Positions 8,381 through 16,915 of a stretch of DNA of 64,000 nucleotides are shown here, piece by piece. Positions within the stretch are counted from its first letter, which is position 1. Every line of letters starts with the position of its first letter. The position numbers and the translations under genes are program-made. The notes under the pieces were generated by a model, which was not told the origin of the DNA, made no database searches, and saw only the letters and a program-made list of their open reading frames with translations. Source of the DNA: Deltaproteobacteria bacterium (GTDB lineage: Bacteria; Myxococcota_A; Polyangia; GCA-2747355; JADLHG01); assembly GCA_020848905.1 (NCBI GenBank), contig JADLHG010000031.1, forward strand, positions 1-64,000, written 5' to 3'.

Positions 8381-10129
8381 ATGCGCGCTGTAGCTCTGGG
8401 GTGGGCCGCCCTGCTCGCCTGCTCTCACACCGCCCACGCCGAGCTCGCCGCGGTCTGGGCCCTGGACGACGGCACGAAGGTCAACGCAGATCAGCTCGCG
8501 CACCCGCTCCGGGCGGGGAACGCCGTCTTCAGCAAGTACCCGCCCCTCGTGCGGCTCTTCGCCGCGCGTAACGAGACCGTGGCCTTCCAGGTCATCTTGC
8601 AGGGCGGCGCGGCGGAGACCGCGCGAGTGGGCGTCGAGCTCGCGAACGTGGGCCCGATCCGCAACGTCCGCACGACCGACCAGCCCGACCGCTACTTCGT
8701 CGGACGCCGCATCGAGCTCTTGAAGGAGCTCTACCTGCCGGTGAAGCAGGGCTCGAAGGGGTTCGTCTGGCGCGCCGGCAGCGCCGCGGAGCCCTCCACG
8801 GCCAAGGGGCTCGTCCCCGATCCGCTCGTGCCGCTCCGCGCGGGCGAGCGCTTCACCGTCCCCGGCCGGCGCAACCAGGGCGTGTGGATCGACGTCTACG
8901 TGCCGCGCGACACGCCGCCGGGAACCCACCGCGGAACGGTGCGCGTCAGCATCGGCGGGGCGAAGTGCGCGCTCCCCACCTGTGAGCTCCCCGTGGAACT
9001 GCAGGTGCTGCCCGCGACGTTGCCGGACGTCTCGTCGACCAAATCGATGCTCTACTTCTCGGGCCACCCCGAGGAGCTCTCGCTCTCGCCGCGCTACTTC
9101 GGCCGCGGGGCCAAGGTGGCGCCGAAGGTCTTCGACGCGCTGGTCCTCCGGCACCACCGCCTGGCCCGGCGGCACCGCGTGGAGCTCTTCGCGGGGCACG
9201 ACAAGGCCCCCACGGCGCTCATGAAGGAGCTCCACTCGGGGCGCGCGTACACCGCGGCAGCGGGGTACGAGGGGCCAGGAATGGGGGTGGGGCAGGAGAT
9301 CTATTCCATCTCCACCTACGGGGGAAAGCTCAGCGGCAGCCAGGTGGCCCTCTGGACCTCGTGGTTCGCGCGCCACGCGCCCAAGACGCGCTTCTTCCTC
9401 TACGTGAAGGACGAGCCCGGCCGGAAGGACTTCCCCGAGATCAACCGGGTGGCGGCGGCGGCTCGGCCGGTCCTGTCGTTCGTGACCAACCGCTTCGAGT
9501 CCGGTCTCGAGGTGGACATCTATTGCACCTACGCTGGGGAGTTCTCGGTGCGCCGCATGGCCCAGGCGCAGAAGAAGGGCAAGCACGTCTGGATCTACAA
9601 CGGCAGCCGTCCGTTCAGCGGAACGCTCCTCACCGACGACAGTGCGATCGCTCCCCGCGTGAATCCGTGGATCCAGTACAAGCACGGCATCCCGTGGTGG
9701 TTCTACTGGGAGTCGACCTACTACGACGACTTCCAGGGCAAGCGGGGGCCGACCAACGTGTACGCCGACCCGCTCACCTTCACCAACACCCACGGCGACC
9801 GTCTCCTCGGGGACGGCGTGCTCTTCTACCCGGGCCGCGACCGGCTCTTCCCGAAGGAGGATCGCGGGATCGACGCGCCGCTGCCGAGCATCCGGCTCAA
9901 GAACTGGCGCCGCGGGATCGAGGACGTCGAGTACCTGGTGCTGGCGCGGCAGAAGGGGCACGGCGCGGCAGTGGACGCCCTCCTGCGCGAGCTGATCCCG
10001 CAGGCCCTCTCCGACGAGACGAAGGTGGGCGAGGCCGTCTCCTGGTCCGAGGAGGGGCAGGACTGGCTGGCCGCTCGCAAGCGCCTGGCGCGGCTCATCG
10101 CCGGCAGCGCGGGCGGAAAGCTGCGCTGA
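8381..10129 (+). CDS. Secreted DUF4091 / GH123-like protein
   Basis: A 582-residue exported protein with a signal peptide (residues 1-20, ending AHTAHA-type small residues). An N-terminal beta-sandwich (about 21-210, with the immunoglobulin-like APPGTHRGTVRVS pattern) precedes a catalytic-barrel-like region containing FFLYVKDEPG, IPWWFYWEST and the C-terminal block SIRLKNWRRGIEDVEYL, which is characteristic of DUF4091, the C-terminal part of glycoside hydrolase family 123-like enzymes. The Asp-Glu pair in YVKDEPG is the likely active site. A role in trimming or modifying the exported polysaccharide is inferred from position. The start ATG follows CAGGAAAG. The glycosyltransferase gene follows after 49 bases on the same strand. 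Confidence 0.75.
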   Translation: MRAVALGWAALLACSHTAHAELAAVWALDDGTKVNADQLAHPLRAGNAVFSKYPPLVRLFAARNETVAFQVILQGGAAETARVGVELANVGPIRNVRTTDQPDRYFVGRRIELLKELYLPVKQGSKGFVWRAGSAAEPSTAKGLVPDPLVPLRAGERFTVPGRRNQGVWIDVYVPRDTPPGTHRGTVRVSIGGAKCALPTCELPVELQVLPATLPDVSSTKSMLYFSGHPEELSLSPRYFGRGAKVAPKVFDALVLRHHRLARRHRVELFAGHDKAPTALMKELHSGRAYTAAAGYEGPGMGVGQEIYSISTYGGKLSGSQVALWTSWFARHAPKTRFFLYVKDEPGRKDFPEINRVAAAARPVLSFVTNRFESGLEVDIYCTYAGEFSVRRMAQAQKKGKHVWIYNGSRPFSGTLLTDDSAIAPRVNPWIQYKHGIPWWFYWESTYYDDFQGKRGPTNVYADPLTFTNTHGDRLLGDGVLFYPGRDRLFPKEDRGIDAPLPSIRLKNWRRGIEDVEYLVLARQKGHGAAVDALLRELIPQALSDETKVGEAVSWSEEGQDWLAARKRLARLIAGSAGGKLR

Positions 10130-10178
10130 GCGCTGGGAGCCAGGGCATGACCCCGCTGTGCGCCGAGGAGATCGCCTG

Positions 10179-11306
10179 ATGCGCGTCGTTCATTTGATGA
10201 AAGGGAGCGCGTGCGTCTACGGCGCGGAGCGCGTGCTCCTCGCCGAGCTGGCGGAGCTCCGAGCCCAGGGGGTCGACGCGCGCTTCGTCATGCTGCAGGA
10301 GGCGCGGCTCGGCGAGCAGTCCGACGTGCTCGGACAAGCCGTGGAGGCGCTCGGGCTGCCCGTGGCGCGGGTCCCGGTGGAGAGCGTGTTCTCGCGCCGG
10401 GTGGTGGCCGACCTGCGCCGCGTCCTCGAGGAGGAGCGGCCGGCGGTGGTCCACTCGCACGGCTACAAGGCCGACGTGATCGGCCTGCTCGCCTGCCGCC
10501 TGGCGAAGCTCCCGATCGTGGGCGAGGTCTCGGGCTGGCTCTTTCCGAAGGAGGACTACAAGGTCCGCTTCTACGAGTGGCTGGACGTGCAGGCGCTCAA
10601 GCGAATGGACCGCGTGATTGTCCTCGCGGATCACTACCGGCGCATGACGCTCCGCATGGGGATCGGCCGGGAGCAGCTACGGCTCATCCCGAGCGGCGTG
10701 GACCCTGCCAGCCTGCGCGCGCGAGCCGGTCGCGCAGAGCTGCGTCAACGGCTGGGCCTTCCCGTGGGAGTGCCCACCGTGGGGATGCTCACCCGCCTCA
10801 GCCCGGAGAAGGGCGTAGACATCTTTCTGCGGGCGGTGGCCCTCGTCGCGCCCGCGGTGCCGAGGATGCGCGCCGTGATCTTCGGGACGGGGCCCGAAGA
10901 GGAGACGCTACGGGGCCTCGCCGCCGAGCTCGGCATCGAGCAGTGGGTCGTCTGGGCCGGCTACGTGGACGAGGCGATGGATGCGCTCCTCGCCCTCGAC
11001 GTGGTGGCGCAGACCAGTCGCACCGAGGCGCTGCCCCAGACGCTGATGGAGGCCATGGTGATGGAGCGACCCGTGGTGGTCACGGCGGTCGGCGGCTGCC
11101 CGGAGCTGGTCGTGGACGGCCGGACGGGCTTCGTCTCGCCGTCGATGGACCCCGAGACGATCGCGGCCCGGATCCTGTGCCTCCTCACGCGGCCCGAGCT
11201 CCGGCGGCAGATGGGAGTGGAAGGGGCGCGGCGCATCGACGAGCGGTACACGCTCAGGAAATGGGCGCAGGACACGATCCAGCTCTACGAGGAGTTCCGG
11301 CACTGA
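10179..11306 (+). CDS. Glycosyltransferase, family 4
   Basis: A 375-residue GT-B fold enzyme that adds a sugar to the lipid-linked repeat unit at the inner face of the membrane. The N-terminal domain has VVHSHGYKADVIG; the C-terminal domain begins with VPTVGMLTRLSPEKGVD and carries the nucleotide-sugar-binding region ending SRTEALPQTLMEAM, where the E-x7-E pattern of GT4 enzymes is visible. The ATG at 10179 is chosen over an upstream GTG (10158) because GAGGAG lies 8 bases before it and the MRVVHLMKG strand is the normal first beta-strand. Sugar specificity cannot be read. It is convergent with the lipoprotein pair that follows. Confidence 0.85.
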   Translation: MRVVHLMKGSACVYGAERVLLAELAELRAQGVDARFVMLQEARLGEQSDVLGQAVEALGLPVARVPVESVFSRRVVADLRRVLEEERPAVVHSHGYKADVIGLLACRLAKLPIVGEVSGWLFPKEDYKVRFYEWLDVQALKRMDRVIVLADHYRRMTLRMGIGREQLRLIPSGVDPASLRARAGRAELRQRLGLPVGVPTVGMLTRLSPEKGVDIFLRAVALVAPAVPRMRAVIFGTGPEEETLRGLAAELGIEQWVVWAGYVDEAMDALLALDVVAQTSRTEALPQTLMEAMVMERPVVVTAVGGCPELVVDGRTGFVSPSMDPETIAARILCLLTRPELRRQMGVEGARRIDERYTLRKWAQDTIQLYEEFRH

Positions 11307-11313
11307 GCCGGCG

Positions 11314-12303
11314 TCACCGGTTGCGCGTGCAGTGCCCCGTGTAGGGCAGGCGCGGGCCGGCGTCCACCATCTCGAAGTCCGTCACCTTCAGCTCTCGCAG
11401 GTCCTCGGTGTCGAGGAGTCCGCGCCACTTCGCCTGGGTGTTGCGATCGCTCTGCACCGGCAGCACGGCCTCGCCCCCGTCGGCGAGCAGCATGCCGTAG
11501 CGCTGGAGCGCGACGGCCAGGACACGCGCCCCCTCGCTCGGGAGCCGCTCGACGGGGAAGTTGGCGCGCAGACGCAGGCGGGCCCCGTACGGCGGCTTGT
11601 CGTCGCCGCCGGCGGCGGAGGGGGTGGAGTGGGTCGCGGGGTGCACGTACACGCCGGCGCGAATGCGTCCGTTCGGCAGGATGAAGCGCATGGCGTGCTC
11701 GACCGCCCCCGATTGCACCTCGTCGGCCGTGGGGAGCAGGGGTGCGATGGGCATCCCCGCCGCGTCGGCGCTGCTGCACTGTTCGCCGCGCCCCGACGGA
11801 CCGTAGTCCCGGTCGAGGTCCCAGGTGGCCAGGCAGCCCCCGCGGAAGCTGCTGCCCTGGATGTCGGCCCGCCACATCTCGTAGAGCCTCCGCCGGTCCC
11901 GGTGCACCACGATGAGGTGGCAGTCCTGGTCGGGTCCGGGGCACCGGTAGTCCGGCGAGCCCTCGACGGCGCCACCGACGGGCACGGGCATCGGTTCGTG
12001 GTCGCAGTCCGGCGTGTAGAAGTCCTCGGTCGGGGTGAAGGTCTTCACCGGCGAGGCGTCGTCGGCGATGAGGACCGTCATGAGGAAGTTCACCACGAAG
12101 ACGCCGTGGGCCCAGCCCCCGGCACGCTGCAGGCCGTCGATGACCTTGTCCGACTCGGGGTCCTTTGCCCGGGTCGAGACGTCCTGGTACCAGGGCGCCG
12201 TCGAGGGAAAGTAGGGCGTGGAGCCCGACGAGCAGCCGGCGAGCGCCACGGTGGCCGTGGTGCAGAGCAGCGTCGCGCGCGTCCTCAGTCGGAGCGATGA
12301 CAT
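11314..12303 (-). CDS. Uncharacterised lipoprotein, paralogue A
   Basis: A 329-residue lipoprotein: signal peptide with lipobox ALAGC around residue 23, then a secreted domain I cannot place in a named family. Blocks shared with its neighbour at 12384 include WYQDVS, TEDFYTPDCDHEPMPVPV, DCHLIVVHRDRRRLYEMWR, YGPSGRGEQCSSADAAG, a HPATHSTPS motif and ALQRYGMLLADGG. The paired cysteines and the His in HPATHS suggest a disulfide-bonded extracellular enzyme or polysaccharide-binding protein, but no catalytic residue can be claimed. It lies inside the exopolysaccharide locus. It has its own sigma70-like promoter only 7 bases upstream of the ATG. A tandem duplication with the next gene is clear. Confidence 0.75.
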   Translation of the reverse strand: MSSLRLRTRATLLCTTATVALAGCSSGSTPYFPSTAPWYQDVSTRAKDPESDKVIDGLQRAGGWAHGVFVVNFLMTVLIADDASPVKTFTPTEDFYTPDCDHEPMPVPVGGAVEGSPDYRCPGPDQDCHLIVVHRDRRRLYEMWRADIQGSSFRGGCLATWDLDRDYGPSGRGEQCSSADAAGMPIAPLLPTADEVQSGAVEHAMRFILPNGRIRAGVYVHPATHSTPSAAGGDDKPPYGARLRLRANFPVERLPSEGARVLAVALQRYGMLLADGGEAVLPVQSDRNTQAKWRGLLDTEDLRELKVTDFEMVDAGPRLPYTGHCTRNR

Positions 12304-12310
12304 CGTCCCG

Positions 12311-12338
12311 ATGCTAACCCAGAGGGGTTGGCTGTCAA
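12311..12338 (-). promoter_or_regulatory. Promoter of lipoprotein A (TTGACA-N16-TAGCAT)
   Basis: On the minus strand a perfect -35 TTGACA (12338-12333) is followed by 16 bases and TAGCAT (12316-12311). The ATG begins at 12303, so the expected start of transcription falls on or one base from the start codon. The same hexamers and spacing recur before the paralogous gene. Confidence 0.6.
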
Positions 12339-12383
12339 TTCGAGCCTTTGGGCCCGGCGCCACGGCGCGGCAGCGCGCGCGTC

Positions 12384-13529
12384 TCAGGGGTTCCGCACGC
12401 AGCGGGCGGTGTAGGGGATGCGTTGCCCGCCATCCACCACCTCGAAGTCGCTGACCTTCAACGCGGACAGGTCGTTGTAGGCCAGAAGCCCCTTCCACTT
12501 GGCGGTGGTGTACCGGTCGTGCTGGGCCGTCAGCGTCGTCCCGCCGCCGTCGGAGAGGAACATGCCGTACTTCTGCAGTGCGCGAGCCACCACGCGCGCC
12601 CCCGCGTTCGGCAACCGGTCCATCGCGAAGCTGGCCTTCAGGCGGAACCGGACGCCGTAGGGCGCCGCGTCGGAACCTCCCGAGGTGGAGGGGGTGGAAT
12701 GCGTCGCGGGGTGGAGGTAGACCCCGTTGCGAATGCGGTCGTTTGGCAGGACGAAGCGCAGGGCGTGATTGATCGCACCCGCCTTCACCTCGTCGGCGGT
12801 GAAGGTGAGCGGGGCGATCGGAAAGCCGGCCGCGTCGGCGCTGGTGCATTGCTCGCCCCGCCCCGATGGGCCGTAGACGCGCGTGAGATCCCAGACCGCC
12901 AGACAGCCGCCGTAGAACTCCCCGTCCACGAGGTTGGCTCGCCACATCTCGTAGAGCTTCTTGCGCGTCTTGTGAACCACGATCAGGTGGCAGTCTCGGT
13001 TCAGATTCGTGCATTCGAAGCCCGATTCGCCCTCGATGGAGCCGACGCTGGGTACCGGCACGGCCACCTTGTCGCAGTCGGGGTTGTAGAAGTCCTCCGT
13101 GGCGATGAAGTGCCGCGAGGAGGTGGAGTCGTCCACGTAGAGCACGTGCAGCAGGAAGTCGATGGTGAAGCTGCCGTAGGCCCACCCGCCGTTGTTCTGG
13201 ACCGAGGAGATGATGGACCCTGATTGGCTGTCCAGCGGGGCCTTCGAGATGTCCTGGTACCAGATCGATTGGATGGGGAAGTAGCCGGTGGGCGGTGGCG
13301 CCGCCTGATCCGTCGTGGGCGGGCGGGAGTCGCGGGTCGGCGGCCTCAGGTCGTAGGGGCTTGGGCCGTCGCGCAGGATGCCGCGGTCGTCGACCCAGCC
13401 GCCTCCGTCGGGATACCCGTAGTCGCTCTCGGCGAGGTCCCCGGTCCCCCCCGACAGCCGTGCCGTGCACCCGCACACGCTCGCGATGCAGAGCGTCAGA
13501 GCCGTGCGGAGACGCGGCGTATGAAGCAT
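12384..13529 (-). CDS. Uncharacterised lipoprotein, paralogue B
   Basis: A 381-residue exported protein, paralogous to the gene at 11314 over most of its length. The signal peptide ends near ASVCGC, with a plausible lipidated cysteine. A Pro/Asp-rich linker (about residues 25-90, with PPTRDSRPPTTDQ) separates the membrane anchor from the conserved domain and is longer than in paralogue A. The domain carries WYQDIS, EDFYNPDCDKV, DCHLIVVHKTRKKLYEMWR, YGPSGRGEQCTSADAAG, HPATHSTPS and ALQKYGMFLSDGG. I do not recognise the family. Extracellular, probably polysaccharide-related function is inferred from the locus. Translation probably starts at ATG 13529, immediately after its own promoter. Confidence 0.75.
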   Translation of the reverse strand: MLHTPRLRTALTLCIASVCGCTARLSGGTGDLAESDYGYPDGGGWVDDRGILRDGPSPYDLRPPTRDSRPPTTDQAAPPPTGYFPIQSIWYQDISKAPLDSQSGSIISSVQNNGGWAYGSFTIDFLLHVLYVDDSTSSRHFIATEDFYNPDCDKVAVPVPSVGSIEGESGFECTNLNRDCHLIVVHKTRKKLYEMWRANLVDGEFYGGCLAVWDLTRVYGPSGRGEQCTSADAAGFPIAPLTFTADEVKAGAINHALRFVLPNDRIRNGVYLHPATHSTPSTSGGSDAAPYGVRFRLKASFAMDRLPNAGARVVARALQKYGMFLSDGGGTTLTAQHDRYTTAKWKGLLAYNDLSALKVSDFEVVDGGQRIPYTARCVRNP

Positions 13530-13537
13530 CCCTACAT

Positions 13538-13565
13538 ATGCTATCGCGCGACGCGGGGGTGTCAA
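13538..13565 (-). promoter_or_regulatory. Promoter of lipoprotein B (TTGACA-N16-TAGCAT)
   Basis: Minus-strand TTGACA (13565-13560), 16 bases, TAGCAT (13543-13538), then 8 bases to the ATG at 13529. Both hexamers and the spacing are identical to the promoter of paralogue A, although the spacer sequences differ. A leader of zero to two bases is predicted. Confidence 0.6.
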
Positions 13566-13633
13566 TCGCGCAGGTCGAAGCGTGGTCCGGGACTTCCCGG
13601 GTTTCGTACGCCGCAGGGCGCCACGCGCAGGGC

Positions 13634-14413
13634 TCAGCGCCGGGCCAGGAGCCGTGCGCGCAGCCGCAGCCACCGCTCGCCGCCGAGCCGCTTGAGCGGC
13701 TTCTTGAGCTGCCAGACGGCCCACTGGCGATAGCGCGGCACGAGGTCCCCGCGGGCCATGGCCGCCGCCTCCACGGCGGAGGTGTCGCGACGCACCGCGT
13801 ACCGGCCGAGGACGGCGCACGTGCCCTCCTTCCGCACGCAGGTGCACGGCTCCGAGGTGAAGAGAAACCGGACCCCCTCCTCGGCCGCGAGGCGCTCCAC
13901 CTGGCGCGAGGTGAAGCCGCCCGGCACCGACGCGAAGGGCACCTGCTGGCCGAGGAGCTGCTCCAGGCGGGCGAGGCTCTCCTTCCATTCGCGCCGGATC
14001 TCGTGCTCCGGAAGCTCGCTCATGCGGGGCGGGTGGCTGCACGAGTGCGAGCCGATGCCGTGCCCGCGCCGCGCGAGCTCGCGCAGGTCGGCCTCGGTCA
14101 CGAACCCCGGGCTACCGATGCGGCCGGTCGTGACGTGAAAGATCCCGCGCCAGCCGTGGCGCTCGAGCAGGTCGGCCGTCTCCGGCAGCGCGCTCGCGCC
14201 TCCGTCGTCGAAATGGAGCAGCACGCCGTGCCGCGGTAGCGCCTCGGCGGGCGGAGCCACGCGCAGCGCTCCGGTGGCGCCGACCGCGCGCAGGTGCGCC
14301 TCGAAGACCGCCGGCGCGACCTTGTAGAGCGCCGCGTCCGCGCTCGGGAAGCCGCTCGCGGTGGCGCGGTCGGGATCCACCACGTCGTGATACATGAGGG
14401 AGACGAGGCTCAT
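13634..14413 (-). CDS. Polysaccharide deacetylase (NodB homology)
   Basis: A 259-residue protein of carbohydrate esterase family 4. It begins with the usual SLMYHDV block, has the metal-binding Asp pair in LLHFDDGGAS, and the His pair in GIGSHSCSHPP (H-x3-H), which together bind the divalent metal. It would remove acetyl groups from amino sugars of the exopolysaccharide or of lipid-linked precursors. No signal peptide is evident, so a cytoplasmic or lipid-linked substrate is possible. The ATG at 14413 is preceded by GGAGGAG at a good spacing. A short cysteine-containing insert (EPCTCVRKEGTC) is unusual for the family. It diverges from the GT2 gene at 14488. Confidence 0.85.
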   Translation of the reverse strand: MSLVSLMYHDVVDPDRATASGFPSADAALYKVAPAVFEAHLRAVGATGALRVAPPAEALPRHGVLLHFDDGGASALPETADLLERHGWRGIFHVTTGRIGSPGFVTEADLRELARRGHGIGSHSCSHPPRMSELPEHEIRREWKESLARLEQLLGQQVPFASVPGGFTSRQVERLAAEEGVRFLFTSEPCTCVRKEGTCAVLGRYAVRRDTSAVEAAAMARGDLVPRYRQWAVWQLKKPLKRLGGERWLRLRARLLARR

Positions 14414-14441
14414 CCGGGCTCCTCCGTGCTGCACCGGGCGC

Positions 14442-14451
14442 ATGATATACT
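14442..14451. promoter_or_regulatory. Overlapping divergent -10 elements
   Basis: The ten bases ATGATATACT read as TATACT on the plus strand (14446-14451, toward the GT2 gene at 14488) and TATCAT on the minus strand (14447-14442, toward the deacetylase). Neither has a convincing -35. Polymerase binding in one direction would exclude the other. Confidence 0.4.
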
Positions 14452-14487
14452 CGGGGCCGTTCGTCCACAGCCCCGAGGAACCTCACC

Positions 14488-15633
14488 GTGTGGATTTCCA
14501 CCACCGCGCTCTACTGGTCATCGCTTGGCGTGGTCGCGTACACCTACGCGGGCTACCCGCTGCTCATCAACGTGCTCTCCCGGCTGCGCCCGCGCCCCTC
14601 CTCCGAGGCGCTGGACGCGTTCGAGCCGGTGGTCACCGTGGTGCTCGCCGCCCGCAACGAGGAGGCGCGCCTGGCCGGCAAGCTCGAGAACCTGCTCGCG
14701 CTCGACTACCCGGCGGAGAAGCGACAGATCATCGTGGTGAGCGACGGGTCCACCGACGGTACCGACGAGCTCGTTGGCCGCTACGCGCACCGCGGCGTCG
14801 AGCTCGTGCGGCTCGACCCGGCGGGGGGCAAGGCTCGGGCCATCAACGCGGCCGTAGCACGCGCGCGCGGGGAGCTCCTGCTTTTCTGCGACGCGCGCCA
14901 GCGCATCGACCCGCAGGCGCTGCGCTCCCTCGTCCGCGTTTTCACCGACCCGGCCGTGGGCGCGGCGAGCGGCGAGCTGATGCTGGGGCGCGAGCAGGGG
15001 CCCGGCCTCTACTGGAGCTACGAGAAACTGATCCGCCAGGCCGAGGGGCGCTTCGATTCGGTCGTCGGGGCGACGGGGGCGCTCTACGCGATCCGGCGCG
15101 CGCTCTTTCGCGAGCTCCCCGAGGGCTGCCTGCTCGACGACGTCTTCGTGCCGATGAGCGTCGTGCGGCAGGGGAGTCGCGTGCTCTTCGTCCCCACGGC
15201 CCAGGTCTTCGACGACGAGGCGGCGATCGAGGGCGAGTTCTCCCGCAAGGCGCGCACCCTGGCCGGGAACTTCCAGCTCCTGACCCAGCTCCCCTGGCTG
15301 CTCGACCCACGCGAGAACCGCCTCTGGATGCAGTTCGTCTCGCACAAGCTCCTGCGTCTCGTCTGCCCCTTCGCCCTCGCCACGCTCTTCGCCTCGAACG
15401 TGGCCCTCGTCGCCACCGGGGCTCCCGGCTGGCCGCTCTACGCCGCCACGCTCGCGGCGCAGCTCGGCGTGTACGGCCTCGCGGCCTACGCCCAGCTCGC
15501 GGGCCCGGCCGAGGTCGGACGCCTCGCCCGGGTCAGCCACACCTTCGTGGCGTTGAACGCGGCGGCGGTGGAAGGACTCCGACGCTTCCTGATCGGCGAC
15601 CTGGGCTGGACCACGCACCGCGCGCCGGCGTGA
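14488..15633 (+). CDS. Glycosyltransferase, family 2, membrane-anchored
   Basis: A 381-residue processive-type GT2. One N-terminal helix (about residues 7-25) and three or four C-terminal helices (from about residue 290) bracket a GT-A domain. VTVVLAARNEEARL starts the domain, IIVVSDGSTDGT is the nucleotide-binding block, and the conserved acidic residues are in LLLFCDARQ and CLLDDVFVPM. The product-binding QxxRW motif is only partly kept (FSRKARTLAGN). It resembles hyaluronan/cellulose synthase-like enzymes and would elongate or decorate the polysaccharide at the inner membrane. The start is GTG. It is convergent with the ATP-grasp gene, 6 bases apart. Confidence 0.83.
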   Translation: MWISTTALYWSSLGVVAYTYAGYPLLINVLSRLRPRPSSEALDAFEPVVTVVLAARNEEARLAGKLENLLALDYPAEKRQIIVVSDGSTDGTDELVGRYAHRGVELVRLDPAGGKARAINAAVARARGELLLFCDARQRIDPQALRSLVRVFTDPAVGAASGELMLGREQGPGLYWSYEKLIRQAEGRFDSVVGATGALYAIRRALFRELPEGCLLDDVFVPMSVVRQGSRVLFVPTAQVFDDEAAIEGEFSRKARTLAGNFQLLTQLPWLLDPRENRLWMQFVSHKLLRLVCPFALATLFASNVALVATGAPGWPLYAATLAAQLGVYGLAAYAQLAGPAEVGRLARVSHTFVALNAAAVEGLRRFLIGDLGWTTHRAPA

Positions 15634-15639
15634 ACGGCG

Positions 15640-16869
15640 CTAGGCGTCGTCGCCCGCGCTCCCGACCCCCCGATAGCGACCCGCGAGGCGCTGGGGCATC
15701 GTCTTCGCCAGGTGCCAGCCGAGGTCGCCCCACCGGCGCAGAAAGGGGGCGGGGTCGTCCGGGGCGAAGAAGGCCTCGACCCTGACCCCGGCGAAGGAGC
15801 GCAGCCAGTCGAGCACCGGGAGTTGGCCCCGCCGGAAGAGCGTCGCCGCGGCCACGAGGTCGCTGTCGAGGCCCAGCCACCGCACGCCCTCGGTGGGCTC
15901 GTGCAGCGCTGGTCTCTCGCCGAGGACCAGGTCGGAGTAGGCCAGCCACTCCAGGTCGCACCCCGCGGCGGCCGCCAGGCGGTTCTGCATGATCGGGCGC
16001 GCGTTCACCTCGATGAGCTTCTGCACCCCGTCCCGCGGGTCGAGCGCGAACTCGAGCTCCGCGAGGCCCTGGTGGCCAATGCGTCGCAGGAAGTCGTTGC
16101 CCTCGGCGATGAGCGCCGCCTCCTGCCGCGTCTCCACCAGCGAGCCCACGCCGAAGTCCACCGGCCACTGGCGTCGCTTGTGAAAGCCGACCGAGGCGAG
16201 GGCTGTGCCGTCGCGCGTGAGGTAGGTGGCATAGCAATAGAGCGCGGGGTTCGGGATGCGCTCCTGCACCACGGCCCGGATCCCCTCTCGCTGGCAGAGC
16301 TCGACGTAGCGCGCGAGCTGCGCCTCGTCCTCGGCGAAGAAGCACTTGCGCTGGTAGCGCTCCCAGAAGGCCGGGGAGTTGGCCGGCTTGATGATGCACG
16401 GCGGCGCGAGCTCGGCGCGGACCTCCTCCAGCGAGAGCGTGGGAGTCAGGGGCACGGTAAGAGGGTGCGCGATGGGATGCCGACGCAGGAGCTCGGCGAA
16501 CTCATCCTTGAAGACCAGCGCCGACACGAGCTCCGGGCCGGGCAAGGGGGCGAGGCAGCGGTCGCCTCCGAGCTCGGCCTGAAGGCGCGACGTCGCCACC
16601 GCGGTGCGGTCGCAGGTCGGAACCACGAAGACCGGGGCGCCGAGCCGGCGGCCCACCTCCAGCACCAGCGCCGCGAGCTCCTCTTGCGTCTCCGGCCGGT
16701 CGATGGAGCCGACGGTGCGGTGCTCGCCCCCGTAGCGCGAGGGCGAGGGGTGGCCCCCTTCGAAGCCGACCTGCACCAGAGCCAGCCCGTGACGGCCGTA
16801 GCAGCGAAGCACGCCGAGCTGCGTGACGGAGGGGTTGCCGAGGACCATCACCGGAACGGGGGATCGCAT
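15640..16869 (-). CDS. ATP-grasp carboxylate ligase-like protein
   Basis: A 409-residue ATP-grasp protein. An N-terminal Rossmann-like half (VPVMVLGNPSVTQLGVLRCYGRHG) is followed by the ATP-grasp lobes, with PCIIKPANSPAFWERYQRK as the ATP-binding loop and Mg-binding IEVNARPIMQN near residue 280. Enzymes of this shape ligate a carboxylate to an amine or other nucleophile through an acylphosphate. Within exopolysaccharide loci they are thought to attach amino acids to sugars, which is the inferred role here. The ATG at 16869 starts the first beta-strand; longer starts would add an Arg/Ser-rich tail without homology. It follows the SpoIIE phosphatase gene by 46 bases on the same strand. Confidence 0.75.
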   Translation of the reverse strand: MRSPVPVMVLGNPSVTQLGVLRCYGRHGLALVQVGFEGGHPSPSRYGGEHRTVGSIDRPETQEELAALVLEVGRRLGAPVFVVPTCDRTAVATSRLQAELGGDRCLAPLPGPELVSALVFKDEFAELLRRHPIAHPLTVPLTPTLSLEEVRAELAPPCIIKPANSPAFWERYQRKCFFAEDEAQLARYVELCQREGIRAVVQERIPNPALYCYATYLTRDGTALASVGFHKRRQWPVDFGVGSLVETRQEAALIAEGNDFLRRIGHQGLAELEFALDPRDGVQKLIEVNARPIMQNRLAAAAGCDLEWLAYSDLVLGERPALHEPTEGVRWLGLDSDLVAAATLFRRGQLPVLDWLRSFAGVRVEAFFAPDDPAPFLRRWGDLGWHLAKTMPQRLAGRYRGVGSAGDDA

Positions 16870-16915
16870 GCTCAGGCTCCGACGCCGCGAAGGGCGACAA
16901 CGACCGCGCGCCCGC

